DNA of 64,000 nt from Phaeosaccion multiseriatum (lineage: Eukaryota; Ochrophyta, other classes), in contig OZ218959.1 in the NCBI GenBank assembly GCA_965112735.1, positions 310,001-374,000 of the forward strand, in the 5' to 3' direction. Of the stretch, positions 33,711-45,697 are shown one piece after another. The notes under the pieces are model-generated. The model worked only from the letters and a program-made list of their open reading frames with translations, did not search any database and was not told where the DNA came from. Within the stretch, counting starts at the first letter, position 1; each line of letters opens with the position of its first letter. The position numbers and the translations under genes were made by a program.

Positions 33711-33955
33711 GACTCTTGGGAGGGTGGTTGGGGCCCTCAGAGCATGTCACAAGAATTTGTACATACATTACATAAAGCACTCACTCCTTTTAGTGGCGCA
33801 CAGATTAAATAAGTAACGAAGTCAATTCCCAGAGAGTGTCCCCAAGGGGGTGCGTCCCACCTCGGCCTGCCTGGGCCCCAAAGAAGAGCGCCTTCCCCTG
33901 AGCTTGTCCACAACGCCCTGAATTTTCCACATCTCGCTCTCTACCCTCCCCGCTC
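33711..33955 (-). pseudogene. 3'-end fragment of the C5orf34-like gene (third copy)
   Basis: About 245 bp closely matching 62540-62801, which is the end of the last exon and the 3' flank of the intact minus-strand gene at the right edge. The coding part (33818-33955) keeps the EMWKIQGVVDKLRGRRSS stretch, but an indel near 33842 changes the last residues and the stop. No exons of that gene are found to its right. The fragment ends abruptly at about 33955 against unrelated sequence. Confidence 0.75.
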
Positions 33956-34110
33956 GAGTACCTCCTGACCAAAAGACGCCATCCCGAGGCGCTGGAGAGC
34001 TGCCCCAAGCTCGTGGGCATGCACGCGTCGTTCGTCGCCCTCATGTCTGTGGTGGACGAGGCGGAGGGCGTAGACAAGGACCGCAAAGCTCTCGCCAAGG
34101 AGGTAGTACT
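33956..34110 (+). pseudogene. Orphan exon-like segment, family unknown
   Basis: Open frame with exon-like composition (YLLTKRRHPEALESCPKLVG and on to KDRKALAKE), ending at a GTAGTA donor-like site near 34104. A second exon-like stretch (QASSQAGKAPYYHLEQSVTL and on to LDELVIQRQ) lies at about 34332-34480. The two could be neighbouring exons of one truncated gene. No start codon, no end and no recognisable domain were found, and the left side is the duplicated fragment boundary. I do not know the gene. The segment 34170-34265 between them has three GCCTCCAGTA-type repeats. Confidence 0.35.
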
Positions 34111-34480
34111 AGGCCTGTGCCTTTGTGCCTGTCTGTGTCTGCGTCTGTGTCTCGAGCGTAGAGCCAGCGGCTGCAAGGTGGATAGTATGCCTCCAGTATG
34201 TCTCCAGTAGGCCTGTATGCCTCCAGTAGGGCCTGTATGCCTCCAGTGTGTCTCCAGTAGGCCTATGCCTCTGCCCTCTGTGTGACGTGCTAGCTTGCTT
34301 GCTCGCCACGGCCGCTTTTTACTCATTGAAACAAGCGAGCAGCCAAGCGGGTAAGGCTCCTTACTACCACCTGGAGCAGAGCGTCACCCTGCTGAGCCTT
34401 GTGAGTGCGCGGACCAGCGAGGTGGGCCACAAGCTGACGAGGCTGCAGGGAGGGCTAGACGAGTTGGTGATACAGCGGCA

Positions 34481-34722
34481 GCCAGCAGCAGCCAGTACTA
34501 GTCAGCAGGCCCACCACCCACAGGGCTGTGGTGGAAAAGCTCATGCTCTGTCCTCGGGCCAAGGTGGCCGGGTCTTGAGATGGAGCATAGCACTGCCAAT
34601 GGACCCCCGAGCGGCACAGCGGTGGCGCATCAAAGAAATGCGCAATGCAATGGCATGTAGCTAAGGGAACACGCACGGGAATGTGTGTGCCTGATCGATC
34701 TCGAGCCAAAGCCCCAGTGTGG

Positions 34723-34768
<46 letters not shown>

Positions 34769-35711
34769 GTGTTGCAAGCACAGTCTGTCTCTCCATGTGC
34801 TCCTACGTCGAGCGCCGTAAGCGCACAGGCCGAGCCAGCCCGGCTTGGCTGGGGTCGCTCCTCTCCACCCTTGTTCGACCCCTGCCTGACGTGCTATCAT
34901 CGCTCGACGCATCGGGCCCGATACATGTAGCAAGCTGTCGGCGGCCCGGCGGGCGGCGATAGCAGATAGTCGACCAAAATCGCGCGGCCCGCCGCCCGGC
35001 CGGTAGCAGGCAGGTGGCCTTAAGCCGGCTGCGATAGCAGATACCATAACCCGTCACACATCGATCCACCTTTTGTTTCCCTTGCTTCTCTCGCAGCGTC
35101 CCGGCCGCCTCCGCCCAACCATGCTCCAAGTAGAATAAGTGAGTCTTTAGTATTAGATTCCCCTTTTAGTGCCATCTCTCTAAAAATTGGATGTCCTTGA
35201 ACATGGCAAGGAACATTGTTCTCAAGCACAGCAGAGAGTGCGCCCTTCTGTGCTCTCTCAACGTCGGTGCTGCTATTGTTGGCGCTCAAAAGTGCTCAGC
35301 GAGTTTCGTCACGGGCCGCCTTTCACCAGCTGTAATAATAAGGGAAGAAGAAAAAAGAGAGCTGTAAAGAAGAAGCTTTGCCCGCATTGAGTCCATCTCT
35401 CCCTGTGGGCAGCCTTTTCTGTGTGCGGACAAGGGGTACATATTAGACCCCCTTGGGATCCCTTGGTGCACACAATGCCTCACAAAACACAAAACAGAGG
35501 TTCGCCCTTCTGTGCTTCCTCAACTGCTGCCATTGTCGGCGCTCAAAGGCTCAGATGGTGTTTGAAGGTTTGGGAGAAGCTTTCTCCAGCAGCCCAACAT
35601 GTATGTGAAGCGGTGAATAGGCAAGAAGGAAGATCGTGCTTGAAGATACACGCCTGACTCCCCTCTCTTCCTCCCGTCACGTCATTCCGCCTTTCATGCG
35701 TTGGTGCAGCA
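34481..35711. other. Gap left of the + strand MACPF gene, repeats only
   Basis: Contains a pure (TTG)n run (34723-34768) and a GC-rich palindromic stretch at about 34935-35005 with GCGATAGCAGATA occurring twice. It also holds a diverged duplication: TTCGCCCTTCTGTGCTTCCTCAAC (35501-35524) resembles 35238-35261, and both are followed by GGCGCTCAAA. I see no gene. The MACPF promoter must lie at the right end. Confidence 0.5.
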
Positions 35712-38700
35712 ATGGATCCAGTGAGTGCTGCTGTGAAGGAGATCGAGACCCTACGCGACGGCATTGATGGCCGGGAAGAGCAGAGGAGATTCCTTTTGGG
35801 ATGTTTGAGTGAGCTGCTACAAGAAGAGGAGAGGATAAGGAAGAAACAGTATGCCGTGGCTGTTGCTGCTGCTGGTGCCCCCGCCGCTGCGGCTGGAGAG
35901 GAGGCCGTCGTTGCTGTCACGCCGGCACAGGTCAGCGCTAGCCTCACCTCACGAATGGCACTCCAGAAGCTTGCGGACGAGGCCCTGGCCCGCCCATTGC
36001 TGGATACTCTAAAGCGTGCCGGCGTCGGCCAGGACAAGAGTTTGCTCTTGGTGAAGATGGGCCTAACCGAGCTGGACAACGCTGCCATTGCGGTGTACCT
36101 GCACGGCCTAAAGAAGGAAGGTGAGCAACAGCCAAGACAGCCAGAGCAGACCTACCCTGCCCTCTCCTTTTTCCTTTACTTTTCTGTCTGCTGCTAACTC
36201 CGTACCCCATTCTCCTCCCCTCTGTGTTCCGCTGACCCGGTGGTGGAGCAGGTGTCCTGGATATCCCCGCCATCTCCGACGACGACAAGGACAAGGACGA
36301 CGCGATGGACGATCTCACCCTGCTTCTCGGAAGAGAGCTGCAGCTCAGAGGTGCACTCCTCAGCCGTGGTACGTCATAGCGGCTCACTCACTCCTTACTT
36401 CACTTCATTACTCACTCACTCACTCACTCACTCACTCACTCATTTCTTCCCTCCCTCCCTCCCTCACTGCCCTCCCTCTCTCAGCCACTCGTCACCCATT
36501 CACTTACTCAGCTCACTAGCTTGCCCACTCACACACTCCCTCATTCCCTCACTTTACTCACCACACCCTGTGCAGGGGTGAATGTGAACGCTGCGTGGGC
36601 AAGGGACTTGCTAAGCAAGGTCAAGACTGTCACGGAGCTGCAGCACATGCGGTGGAGCGCCATCAGCGACCTGCTCGGTTCCGAGCCGCCGCTAGACAGC
36701 AACGACTGGGAGGAAGAAGATGCGGAGATGGAAATGGAGGAGGAAAGCGAAGAAGATGCGGAGGTGGACATGGAGGAGGAAAGCGAAGGAAAAGAAGACG
36801 ACGAACAAGACTTCGGTGATGAACACGACGAGGAATACGATGAGGAGGGCGACGACAACGCCGCAGTATTTGCAGGACCCAGTGATCGCGAGGTACGGTA
36901 GAGTTCTGTATCCCTGACATGTATGAAGCTGATGCACCGCGCATAATAACCTCTCTGGTTCGATGCTGGTAGACTCGGTCCCAGTCTAAGTATAGTCCTT
37001 ACCTCGTTTCGCACATGTGTCTCACCTCCTTTTCTCTCCCCCCCCCCCCCTCTCTCTCTCTCTCTCTCCGCAGTTCATCAAGGAGCTGTTCGCAGAGCCG
37101 TCCGCGCCGGGAGTGCCTGCCATTCGCTCAGAGCTACTTGCCAACGGTGAGACTGAGGCAGGGAGGGTTGCAAGCGCCACGGTTTTCTCGTGTACAGCCG
37201 AAGAGATCTGTCTCCCTTCCCCAATCCAACCCGCCCCTCCAACCAGTGCTACCCACTAAGAATGTAGCTCAGAAAAATCACCTTTCTGTCATTCACCCAC
37301 CCACTCACTCACTCCTTCCTCAGTCACCCATTCACTCACTCACTCACTCACTCACTTCTAGTCATTCCCTCACCCCGTCGCTCACTCACTTGGTTTCTCA
37401 CTCCCTCACTTGCTTCCTCCCTTTCTCTTCCGTGCCCCGAAGGCTTGGATATGGAGCTATCCGAGGTTCTGGAAAAGCTCAAAGTGTTCAAAGCCGCGGA
37501 CATTAGCGAGGACGTCCGAACCATCGTCACGAAGACCACCACCAACAACATCACCAAGACAACCGAGCTTGTTTCAAACCCCAAGGTTCTGGGAGCCAAG
37601 CTCCAAGCGATGCAAAACAACGGAAGCAGGCCCGGCGGTGCTGGCGGCATAAGCAGTGCGCTTGGGGGTCTGCTATCAAGCACTCCCGCTTCAGACGCGT
37701 TCTCGCGTGCGCTTGGGAAATACTTGCCAAAGTCTCAGGCCCAGGTTGCGGCGGGTCAAATGGCGACTCATGTCAAGCAGGCCCAGGAATATGCCGACAA
37801 GACCCAAGCGGCGCTCGACAAACTCAACACCAAAGTAAGTCAAGAGCAGTAAGAGGGGTAGACTGCCGGCCTGCTGACTCGGCTTTAGTATCACAGAGGG
37901 AAATGTGACCTTGCTCTTGTTTTTGTTGGGAAGACTAGGGAGAAGAAGAGAGAGGGGGGGGAAGTGGGGGGAGATAGGGATCAGCGGCCGAAGCAAGAAG
38001 CGGGAGTTTGCTGCGATTGGTTGTCCCACGCCTCGCTCTGACATCCCCCAACAATACAATGGACTCGTGCAGGACCTCGCGAACAAGAGCGCGGACGAGG
38101 TGGCGCAGCGCCTCGACGAGGTCAGGCAGGCAGCACAGCCGCCTGCGGACTGGAAGGCCAACTTGCAAGGTAGGTGGGAGATGAAGGAGCGGCTCGAGTG
38201 TTCAAAAGCCCACACATGGCCCACACATGGCTATGCGTCGCGCACCTTCTCTTGCCCGAAGTTTGAAAACCTCCTGCCTATTGCTTGTTCCAAGAATGCT
38301 TGAGTCCATTTCCATCCCTCCGACATACGCCTCACCTCGCTTCCCGCCTCCTCTTGTTCTTTCTTGTTCCACCCCCCTTGCTTGCAGGGTCGGCGAGCCT
38401 GCTCGCAGAGGCTGAAGCCCAGTCTGCTCTGTCCTTCCCCACCGGAAACGGGGTGCTGAAGTCGTATGAAAGCAACGAAGATCTCGTGGCTGGAGCTTCG
38501 GGGGGCATCGCTCTGTACGGTGTGTCCTTCTTTGGCGACCTCGACGACGGCTCCATCGCCCAACGCCCCTACGCTCCGCTCCTGCAGAAACCAAACTTCG
38601 TTGAAATGTAAGTATGGCGCTGGCTGTGGAGGGGAAGGGCGAGTCTGTTTGTTGCGGGTGTTGTTGTTGCTGTTGTTGTTGTTGTTGTTGTTGTATGTTG

Positions 38701-41700
38701 TTCAACCTACGTCACTCGCTAGACCTCCATCCTCTCGCTCACCCCCTCTTTCTCTCCTGCAACCAACCACTGTATACCACAGGACGGGGCCCGACATCGG
38801 CTTGGAAAGCCGCGTCATCAAGACCACTCAGGAATCAGCTGCGAGCAGTTTCATCAGCACCGCCTCCTCTGCGGGAGTTTCCGTGGCCGAAAGTAGCGTG
38901 AGGTCGATGGGACTTTCCGCGGGAGGGACGATGTCAGTTCAGATGCCTTTAATTGGTGGTGGGGCGCTGACTGGGACGGGAGGGAGGGGTAAGACGACCG
39001 AAAATGAAGATGTCAGAGCGGAAGAAGAGAACAAGAGGAAGGAGCTGGCCAAACAGGGGAAGGCCAAATCGGCGACAATTCTGGAGTATGTCAAGTGCCC
39101 CATGCGGACCTTCCGTATTCCGCGAGACCAGATGAAGCTGACGGAAGAGGCCAAGCTGTATGTCCGAGAGGTCGACACCACGCTCAAGGCCAAGGAATTC
39201 CTTGACATGTTCGGCTCACGTAAGTTACATCGCTCCTCGTCCCTTCTTGTTGTTGGCTGCTTTTGCTTTGCCTTTGCCAATTGCTTTGACTTCCGTCGCT
39301 CCTTTTTTTGGGTAAATGAGGCCCCGCGCCCGTGTCGGGGGGAAACCCCAGCCAGTAACAAGTCCAGTGAGTGTCCACTCTGACACTTACCTCGTCCTCC
39401 CTTCTTTCGCCCCTTTTTCCCCTGTCTCTGCCTCCTTCCTCCACTCCCCTTTGCAGATGTTTCTACGGGAAAGCACATGCTGGGAGGGGTGTTTTTCCGC
39501 AGCACTACCATGAGCTGCAAGACAGCAGTCTCCACGGAGCAACTTTTTGCAGCGGCGGGCAAGCAAAACAGCGAAACCAAGGGCAAGTCGACCGCCAAGG
39601 GGTGAGTTGTAATTTTTTTTTTTTGTGCGTGGTAGCTACGATTGTCTCTTTTTATTGAACAAGAAGCAAAGACAGCCATGATGTGCCTCTCTTGCTTCAC
39701 TCACATTTGATATGACCCGGCCGGCTGCACCCAACAAGTCAACTCCCCCCGATGACAATCAACACGTGCTTTTGTCTTTTCCAAACAGTGCTGGCGGGGG
39801 CGGAAGCGTCAAGTACAAATGGTTCGAGGCCAGTGGAGGGGTTGGTTCCAACTTCAGCAAAAGTACAGAGACTTCCTCTGTGAACTTCAAGACCAACGCG
39901 ACGGGACTCGCCGCTGATGAACGCGAGGAGACGGCTTTCTTCGAGACCTCGATCAAGGTGAGTACGTGAAGGGAGGAGCAAGAGAGAGAGGACAGGAAGC
40001 CCAGCTCATGTTAGACTTGAAGACACCAGCACATCCTCATCAACCCCCCTCCCCCCCCCCCCTTTATTCATTTCTCTCTCTGGCTCAGTCACTCGGTCCA
40101 AACGCTGCCTCAGTGGACGGTTTCGGTGAGGAGCTGCAGAAGAACACCCGATCATGGTCATGCATTGACAGGGGCCCGGTGGGTGAGTGGCTGAGTGAAG
40201 AGGGAGGGAGACAGAAGGAGTGCAGTAGTAGAGGGAAGAAGTGAGGGAGTAAGCGAGGGAGGGAGGGAGGGAGGGAGAGGGAAGGAGTGTAGCGTAGGGG
40301 GTGGTGGGTCGCAGCTGCATTTTATCCTCAGTCACCCCCCCCCCCCCCCCCGCGATCGCTGTGCTGTGTCCTCCCTCTTGCTTCCCCCCTTCCCCTTTCC
40401 TTCCTTCTTTTGCTCTGGCTGGCTGCAGAGGCTCTCTTGCCTGTCTGGGACCTCCTGGAGACCATCGGTGATGTGGACGAGGAGTACAAGGAGGCGGCTC
40501 TACTGATCCGCAGGTAAGAGAGAAGTGAGCAAGCGTACGTAGTACGATGGCAGAAGTGTTGAGGGAAGCGCACGTACGCGTGCAGTGCCTGCGGCGGCCG
40601 GCCTCTCTCCCCCTAAACTGACGAACCTTTGCATCTCACCCCCCCTTCCATACCGGTCCGTATTGACGATCATCTGTATGCCCAGGGCTTGGGAGCAGCG
40701 AGCTCGAGTGTGGCAACCGCTGCTACTGGGCGACCCCTATACCTCTTCGAGTCTAAGAACACTCGTGAGGAGTGCGCTCTTCCTGGAGCAGTCGTTCGAT
40801 ACGATCGTGCGCGAGCTCTGCAACGTCGTGGCCAGGCCGGCCGAGTCAGACACCTGGAAAGGTATGTTCAGGCAGCCAGGAAGGATGGCAATTCTCACGA
40901 GCTTCTCGCTAAGGCAAGGGTGTGTGTGTGTCCCACTTGGTATTGCTGCCTGCGGTCATAGCTCATCGCACCATTGATGGCCGCGGTCACATACATACAC
41001 GCTTCAGCCGGTCGGAGCGTTCCGCGCCCCTGTTGTCGATTTCATCTCCGCGACAAGAACGAACACGGGAAGGCACCAGAAGGCGGTGTATTTTGCGTAG
41101 CAAACAAGTGGGAGATGGCCGTTCAAGTGCTTATTTGTGTGAAATGTGCGCAGCAGCTCACCTGTCTCCTTCTTCCTCTGTGCCTGTGCCTGGCTGAACC
41201 CCGCCCTACCCCAAAAGGCGACGCCCTTGACGCCAAGAAGGAAGCCTTCGTTGCGAGCGTAGTGAAGGCCGCTGTGAAGAGCTGCGAGGATATGAGCAAG
41301 ATCGAGCCCTTGAGCGTCAGTAACTGGAACGACCTGTTTTTTGACGGATTCACGGACGCCGCCACCGAGTTTAACTTTAATCTCATCGACGGCCTTGACG
41401 TGGCCAAGGACGAGTCCGTCCTTGAGGTGAAGAGGCTGAGTGAAGACCTCTCCTACGAGAACTGGACAGATCTGGCCGAGTGCTTCAAGAGAGACGCACC
41501 CGCACACCTTCTGGATCTTTTCGACGGAGACGCTGCGACGCGGGCAAACCACCCGATGCTGCAGTTCGACGATAACCTCAGCCTCGAGAACCTCGGAAGC
41601 AAGCAAGTGCTTGACTCCGCCTTCCGCACTTCCCGAGACCTGTCTGTGAAGGTAAGTTTGCTCTGTAGAGCCTTGGCTAGAGGAAAGGAAGTTCAGTTCA

Positions 41701-43760
41701 GTCAGTCGGACTGATGACACTCGATGGCGATGGTTTCATCATTTCCTTTAGAGAGAGAGGGGGGAGGGGGAGAGGAATGGGGGTGGCCAAGGCGACACAA
41801 GGCTAACCTGTTTCTGACCTCTCATTCATGCCTCTCGAACATCCCTAGCTACTTGCCATTCACGACACTAACGTTTAAGTGGAATGTGTGCCCGTTTACT
41901 TCTCACTGACGGACGAACAGCTGCTCAGTAGACAAGCAGCCAGGATTGTCGACAACAAGATTGGCTTGTTCAAGGCCAGGCAGAGGGAAGGAAATGGTCG
42001 CACCATCTACTACAGGAGGTGGTGGTCAGAGACAAGGATTTTTCAGCCTCTAAGGAAGGAAATGGCGAGCGCGGAAAAGGATTTCAAGGACCAGGTGAGA
42101 TAACGTGCGTCTGCCTTCTCCCTCCCTCTCTTCCTGTCTCCAACTCTTAACTTGCTCCCTCTTGCTGAATGCATATTGTCTCCACCGTGTGTCCACCGTC
42201 ACCCCGAAATACAACAGGGGGAGAGACTAGGCTCCACCGGTAACATGCCCAGGATGACTGCCAATCTAGACTTCATAAATGCCGAGTCCTTTACTAAAAG
42301 GAAGGACAGAAATAACGGTCAGGAGTATTTTAACAACGAAGGGAGGGGATGCATTAGGGCCATGGAGGAGGCCAAGAAGCAGCTGAAGAAGATGGAGGAC
42401 TGGGCCTTCCAGAACGAGCACGTTATTTACGTCACGCACGCGGTTACCTCGGCTGGAGATAATCAAGTTGAGGCGCGATGGCAGCTGCAAAGCCCATGGA
42501 GCGCTGTCGGAGGGGTCAAGGACGGAGATGAAGTCTACGTTAAGAACATGGTAAGGGAGTGGAACAGTGCCCGGCATGCAAATTCTGGAACTCCCCTTCA
42601 CCCTGCACTATAGGATGCAAAGTACGAAAGAGAGCGTGAATGAAGCAAGTCAGGCTTGGCTGATGGGGGCTGTAGCCAGCCCTGCAATCCTGCTAGCTAG
42701 TACTGCCCGATGAAAAGAGACAGACGCAGCATCGACGTTGACCTTGGCTGATACCCTCTTCCCCCGTCTTTGCTTGACTTGGGGTGGTGGCTGATGAATC
42801 CGGCACTGGCTGGCACTGAAACTGGCCGTTCTTGTTCGCCCCTCCCAACGCTCGGTGTTTACCCCCAAATCAGTTCCGACCAGGAGGCGCCGCCATGACT
42901 GCCCGACCCCCGCACGGTCAAAGGATCAAGGAGGGGTACGCCCCCACGGACAACTTGTATCTCAGCAACTACAGCTTCCACTCACATAAGTTGAAATATA
43001 TGAGGGTCAGGCGACAGGGGTACAAGACCAAGTGGACCATCCGCATCGTTAAGAGAGCGATCGGAGGTATCCCCACACTGCATCAGACGCGTGTCCGCTA
43101 CGGCGACGTGGTGAGTGCGTGTGCCTTACTATCGCTTCCGACCGTCTCTTGTTTGTTTTGTATTTGCTTGTTTGTGTGTTTTGTGTGTAGAGTCTTCCCT
43201 GCCTTTCTTCGCCTTCGCATCTTTCCTTTCATGCTTCCTTGACTTGCTCGCATTTGCCCTAGCTATAACAGTTTCAGAAGGGCCGTCTGAGTAGTGCAGC
43301 ATATCGCTCCTCTTGGTTCCTTTCTCTTCTCTCCGCCTCCCTCCCCCCCTTCCCCCTTCTCTCTCTCTCCCCCTCACTCGCTCCTCCCCCCCCCCCCCTG
43401 CTCCCTCCCCTACCGCCTTCCTTTCCCTGCGCTCCCCCCTGCCCTTCCCTAAATTGCTCCCCCGCCCTCGTCCTCCTTCCCTCCTTCGCTCCCTCCCTTC
43501 CACCTTGTTCCGCCCCTGCGCCTTGCTGCTCCCCCCCTCCACCGCTCCACTCTTCCACTCTCCCCCCTCCCTTCCTTCGCTCGCCTATGTTATGGCTGTG
43601 GTGTGTCCCACAGCTCACGCTCACGGGCGACACGGGCTCCCTTTCTATGTCAGATACGAAGGACACTAATGACCGCGGCTCGGGTAAGACACTGCTTGCC
43701 GCCGTCAAGGATGTACCCGTGAACAAGCAGGCGGTGATTCAATGGACCGTCTCGAAGTAA
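35712..43760 (+). CDS. MACPF (perforin-like) domain protein, 1351 aa
   Basis: Eighteen exons with consistent phases: 35712-36120, 36252-36368, 36576-36892, 37074-37146, 37443-37834, 38073-38169, 38388-38607, 38783-39219, 39457-39601, 39789-39957, 40089-40182, 40429-40513, 40686-40861, 41218-41651, 41921-42094, 42218-42550, 42874-43110 and 43614-43760. No signal peptide is seen. The N-terminus is helical with a SAM-like LLDTLKRAGVGQDKS segment and an acidic tract (residues about 220-275). The MACPF domain spans residues about 469-855. The signature is LDMFGSHVSTGKHMLGGVFF, matching the family's Y/F-G-(T/S)-H-x(n)-GG core, split by the exon 8/9 intron. The C-terminal 350 residues contain two beta-rich repeats, with GDEVYVKN and GDVLTLTG turns, of unknown fold. 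MACPF proteins form membrane pores or act in immunity and development; which applies here is unknown. Intron positions in the MACPF part match the minus-strand copies. Confidence 0.8.
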
Positions 43761-44974
43761 GGATGGAGTCGCTCCGAGAGACTGGTGGAGAGCTGAGCAC
43801 GGCCGATCGACAACGGAGCAGCAGCCAGCAAAGGGTTCGTCAACAAGAGCCTCCCTTCTTTTCGGCCATTGGACTCGGCTGACCTGCTGGGGCGTGATTC
43901 CTCGTACGAAGGAGCTTAGCTAGACGAGACGGGGTGTTGGCGCGTGTGGAACAAGCAAGTGGTGCTACAGAGGGGTTGTAGCATCCTAGTGTGGTGGCAC
44001 TCATCCTTTCTGGTGGGTGTTGGTGATGAGTAGGGAACTGCTGGGGCAGTCTTTCTCTACGTTGGTAGCCTCAGCCATGCTATTTGGGGTGTACTTTTCT
44101 TTTAAGGGCATTATTATTTGGGTTGGGTTGTATTCTTCCTTGTCAGACCTTTTTTTTCTCTGACTGGGTTTTGCACTCTCGTACTGAGCTGGCGGCATTC
44201 ATTCATTCAGTTGTGATTGTGATGTATGTTGGTGATTAGAGGAGCTTGTCTTCGGACTTGTCTCTTCGTTGTTAGCTGTGGCTTTGCTCGGTGTCGTTGG
44301 TGTCCTGTTTCTTTCATTATTGGTTCGTATTCATATACTTGTAGTTAGTGGATAGGGGTAGTGTGTACTAGGTAGTAGGGGAGCGTGGGTGTTGCCGGGC
44401 GGAGAGCCTCGGCAAGGGGGGATTTGTGGTGAAGGCGGAGTGGCCCCCCTGAAGTAAGAAAAAGGTAGGAATAGCAAGTGGGTTTGTCGCCGCCGAGTCA
44501 TTTCTCAGACCGGAACCCGTATAGACCCAATTAATTTTAATTAAGAATGAATATAGACGATTGAAGCCTACAAGCGACCCCCCGTCTCTCTCTCTCTCGC
44601 TTCGTGTGGGGAAAGAGTATGTGACAAGCAACGGTGTACACCCCCGACTCCGAATTATTGTACGTCGATGCTATTAGTGATCTGTCCCCGGTGAGCACGC
44701 GAATTACTGACGCACGTCAGGAGCTCGTGTTCCTCTCAGAGCATGGTTGTGTAAGGACAGGGCGGCCAGCAGGCCTGCTCTTGGGTTAAGCTGTGTAAGA
44801 CACGTCCATTACCTCCCTTTCTAATTGACTGTCGACAGAATCTCGAGCTCGTGACTCCCCCTCTGATGCCCGACATCCCCGCCGTGCTTTCCCCTCGTAT
44901 ATAATATTTATAAATATGATTTCTTCAGTAGTATTATATAATTAATAATATATATAATTATATCCTATATAATG

Positions 44975-45033
<59 letters not shown>

Positions 45034-45378
45034 ATTTCATGGCTGGCGAGATGCCAATTGTGTGTTTTGTGACCCAAGTGAGTGAGGTAGCTGCTGTGTG
45101 AGAGAGACTCATCAAAGTAGCTTGATACTATCCTCAGGACCTCGTCCCCGACGATGGTACAAAACAATAGTCTATAGCCGCAAGTGGACCGAACAAATCA
45201 TTGGACCTCACCGCCTCTCCCCTATTGCCCCCACACGCACACACACACACTTTCAGTTTCTTAATTGAATTAAAAAATAAATAAGGAGGTTTTAGCGATG
45301 CCAAGTAGTGGAGGTCCCCTCTGCTGTTCGGCGACGAAGACCCGCGCAAGCCGGAAGTCTTCATGGACGGATGGATGG
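43761..45378. other. 1.6-kb intergenic region, no gene seen
   Basis: Downstream of the plus-strand MACPF gene. It is less GC-rich than its surroundings and has an extreme AT island at 44896-45033. No ORF with family resemblance, tRNA or rRNA was seen. A (CA)n run occurs at 45233-45249. Confidence 0.55.
44896..45033. repeat. AT-only island with (TA)n run
   Basis: About 138 bp almost entirely A and T, including an uninterrupted (AT)n stretch at about 44981-45024, in an otherwise GC-rich region. It could be a DNA-unwinding or fragile site near the boundary of the duplicated blocks; its function is unknown. Confidence 0.9.
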
Positions 45379-45476
45379 TGTGCTATTGGCTTATGAGGCC
45401 CAAAGAGCACCAGATCTGTAGTACTGCGCAATACTAAAGATCTGGTGCTATTTGGGCCTCATAAGCCAATAGCACA
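45379..45476. other. 98-bp near-perfect palindrome
   Basis: The left arm starts TGTGCTATTGGCTTATGAGG and the right arm ends with its exact complement. Pairing continues through AGCACCAGATCT/AGATCTGGTGCT and TAGTA/TACTA to a TGCGCA centre, with only about four unpaired positions. ATGG flanks both ends, but the left flank is itself an ATGG repeat, so a 4-bp target duplication cannot be proved. It could be a hairpin MITE, a small-RNA precursor or a cruciform. Confidence 0.8.
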
Positions 45477-45556
45477 ATGGGTCGGTGGACGGGTGGATGG
45501 GTGGATGGGTGGGTGGGTGAATGGATGGAAGGCTGGGTGGATGGATGGATGACTGA
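45477..45556. repeat. GGGTGGAT-type minisatellite, related to 62282-62380
   Basis: Short degenerate (GGTGGATG)n repeat ending TGAATGGATGGAAGGCTGGG and GGATGGATGGATGACT. The same succession occurs at about 62282-62380 in the 3' flank of the C5orf34-like gene, so this piece probably came from there during the rearrangement. Confidence 0.7.
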
Positions 45557-45690
45557 TGACACCGCGCCTCTTCCGCAACCAAGAAGAAATAGAAGGAAGG
45601 CAGTCAAGGCCGGCGCATCAAAGTTAACCATTCATGAGATACACTTCAAAGATTTTTTTTCTAATGTAACTAAATACAGCTACGTTTTTT
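45557..45690 (+). pseudogene. 3'-end fragment of PWP1 (second copy)
   Basis: Matches 54607-54730, the last coding bases of the PWP1 pseudogene plus its 3' flank (LeuPheArgAsnGlnGlu-like CCTCTTCCGCAACCAAG, then GTCAAGGCCGGCG). No other PWP1 sequence lies to its left. It marks the left edge of duplicated block 1. Confidence 0.8.
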
Positions 45691-45697
45691 CTTGTGA

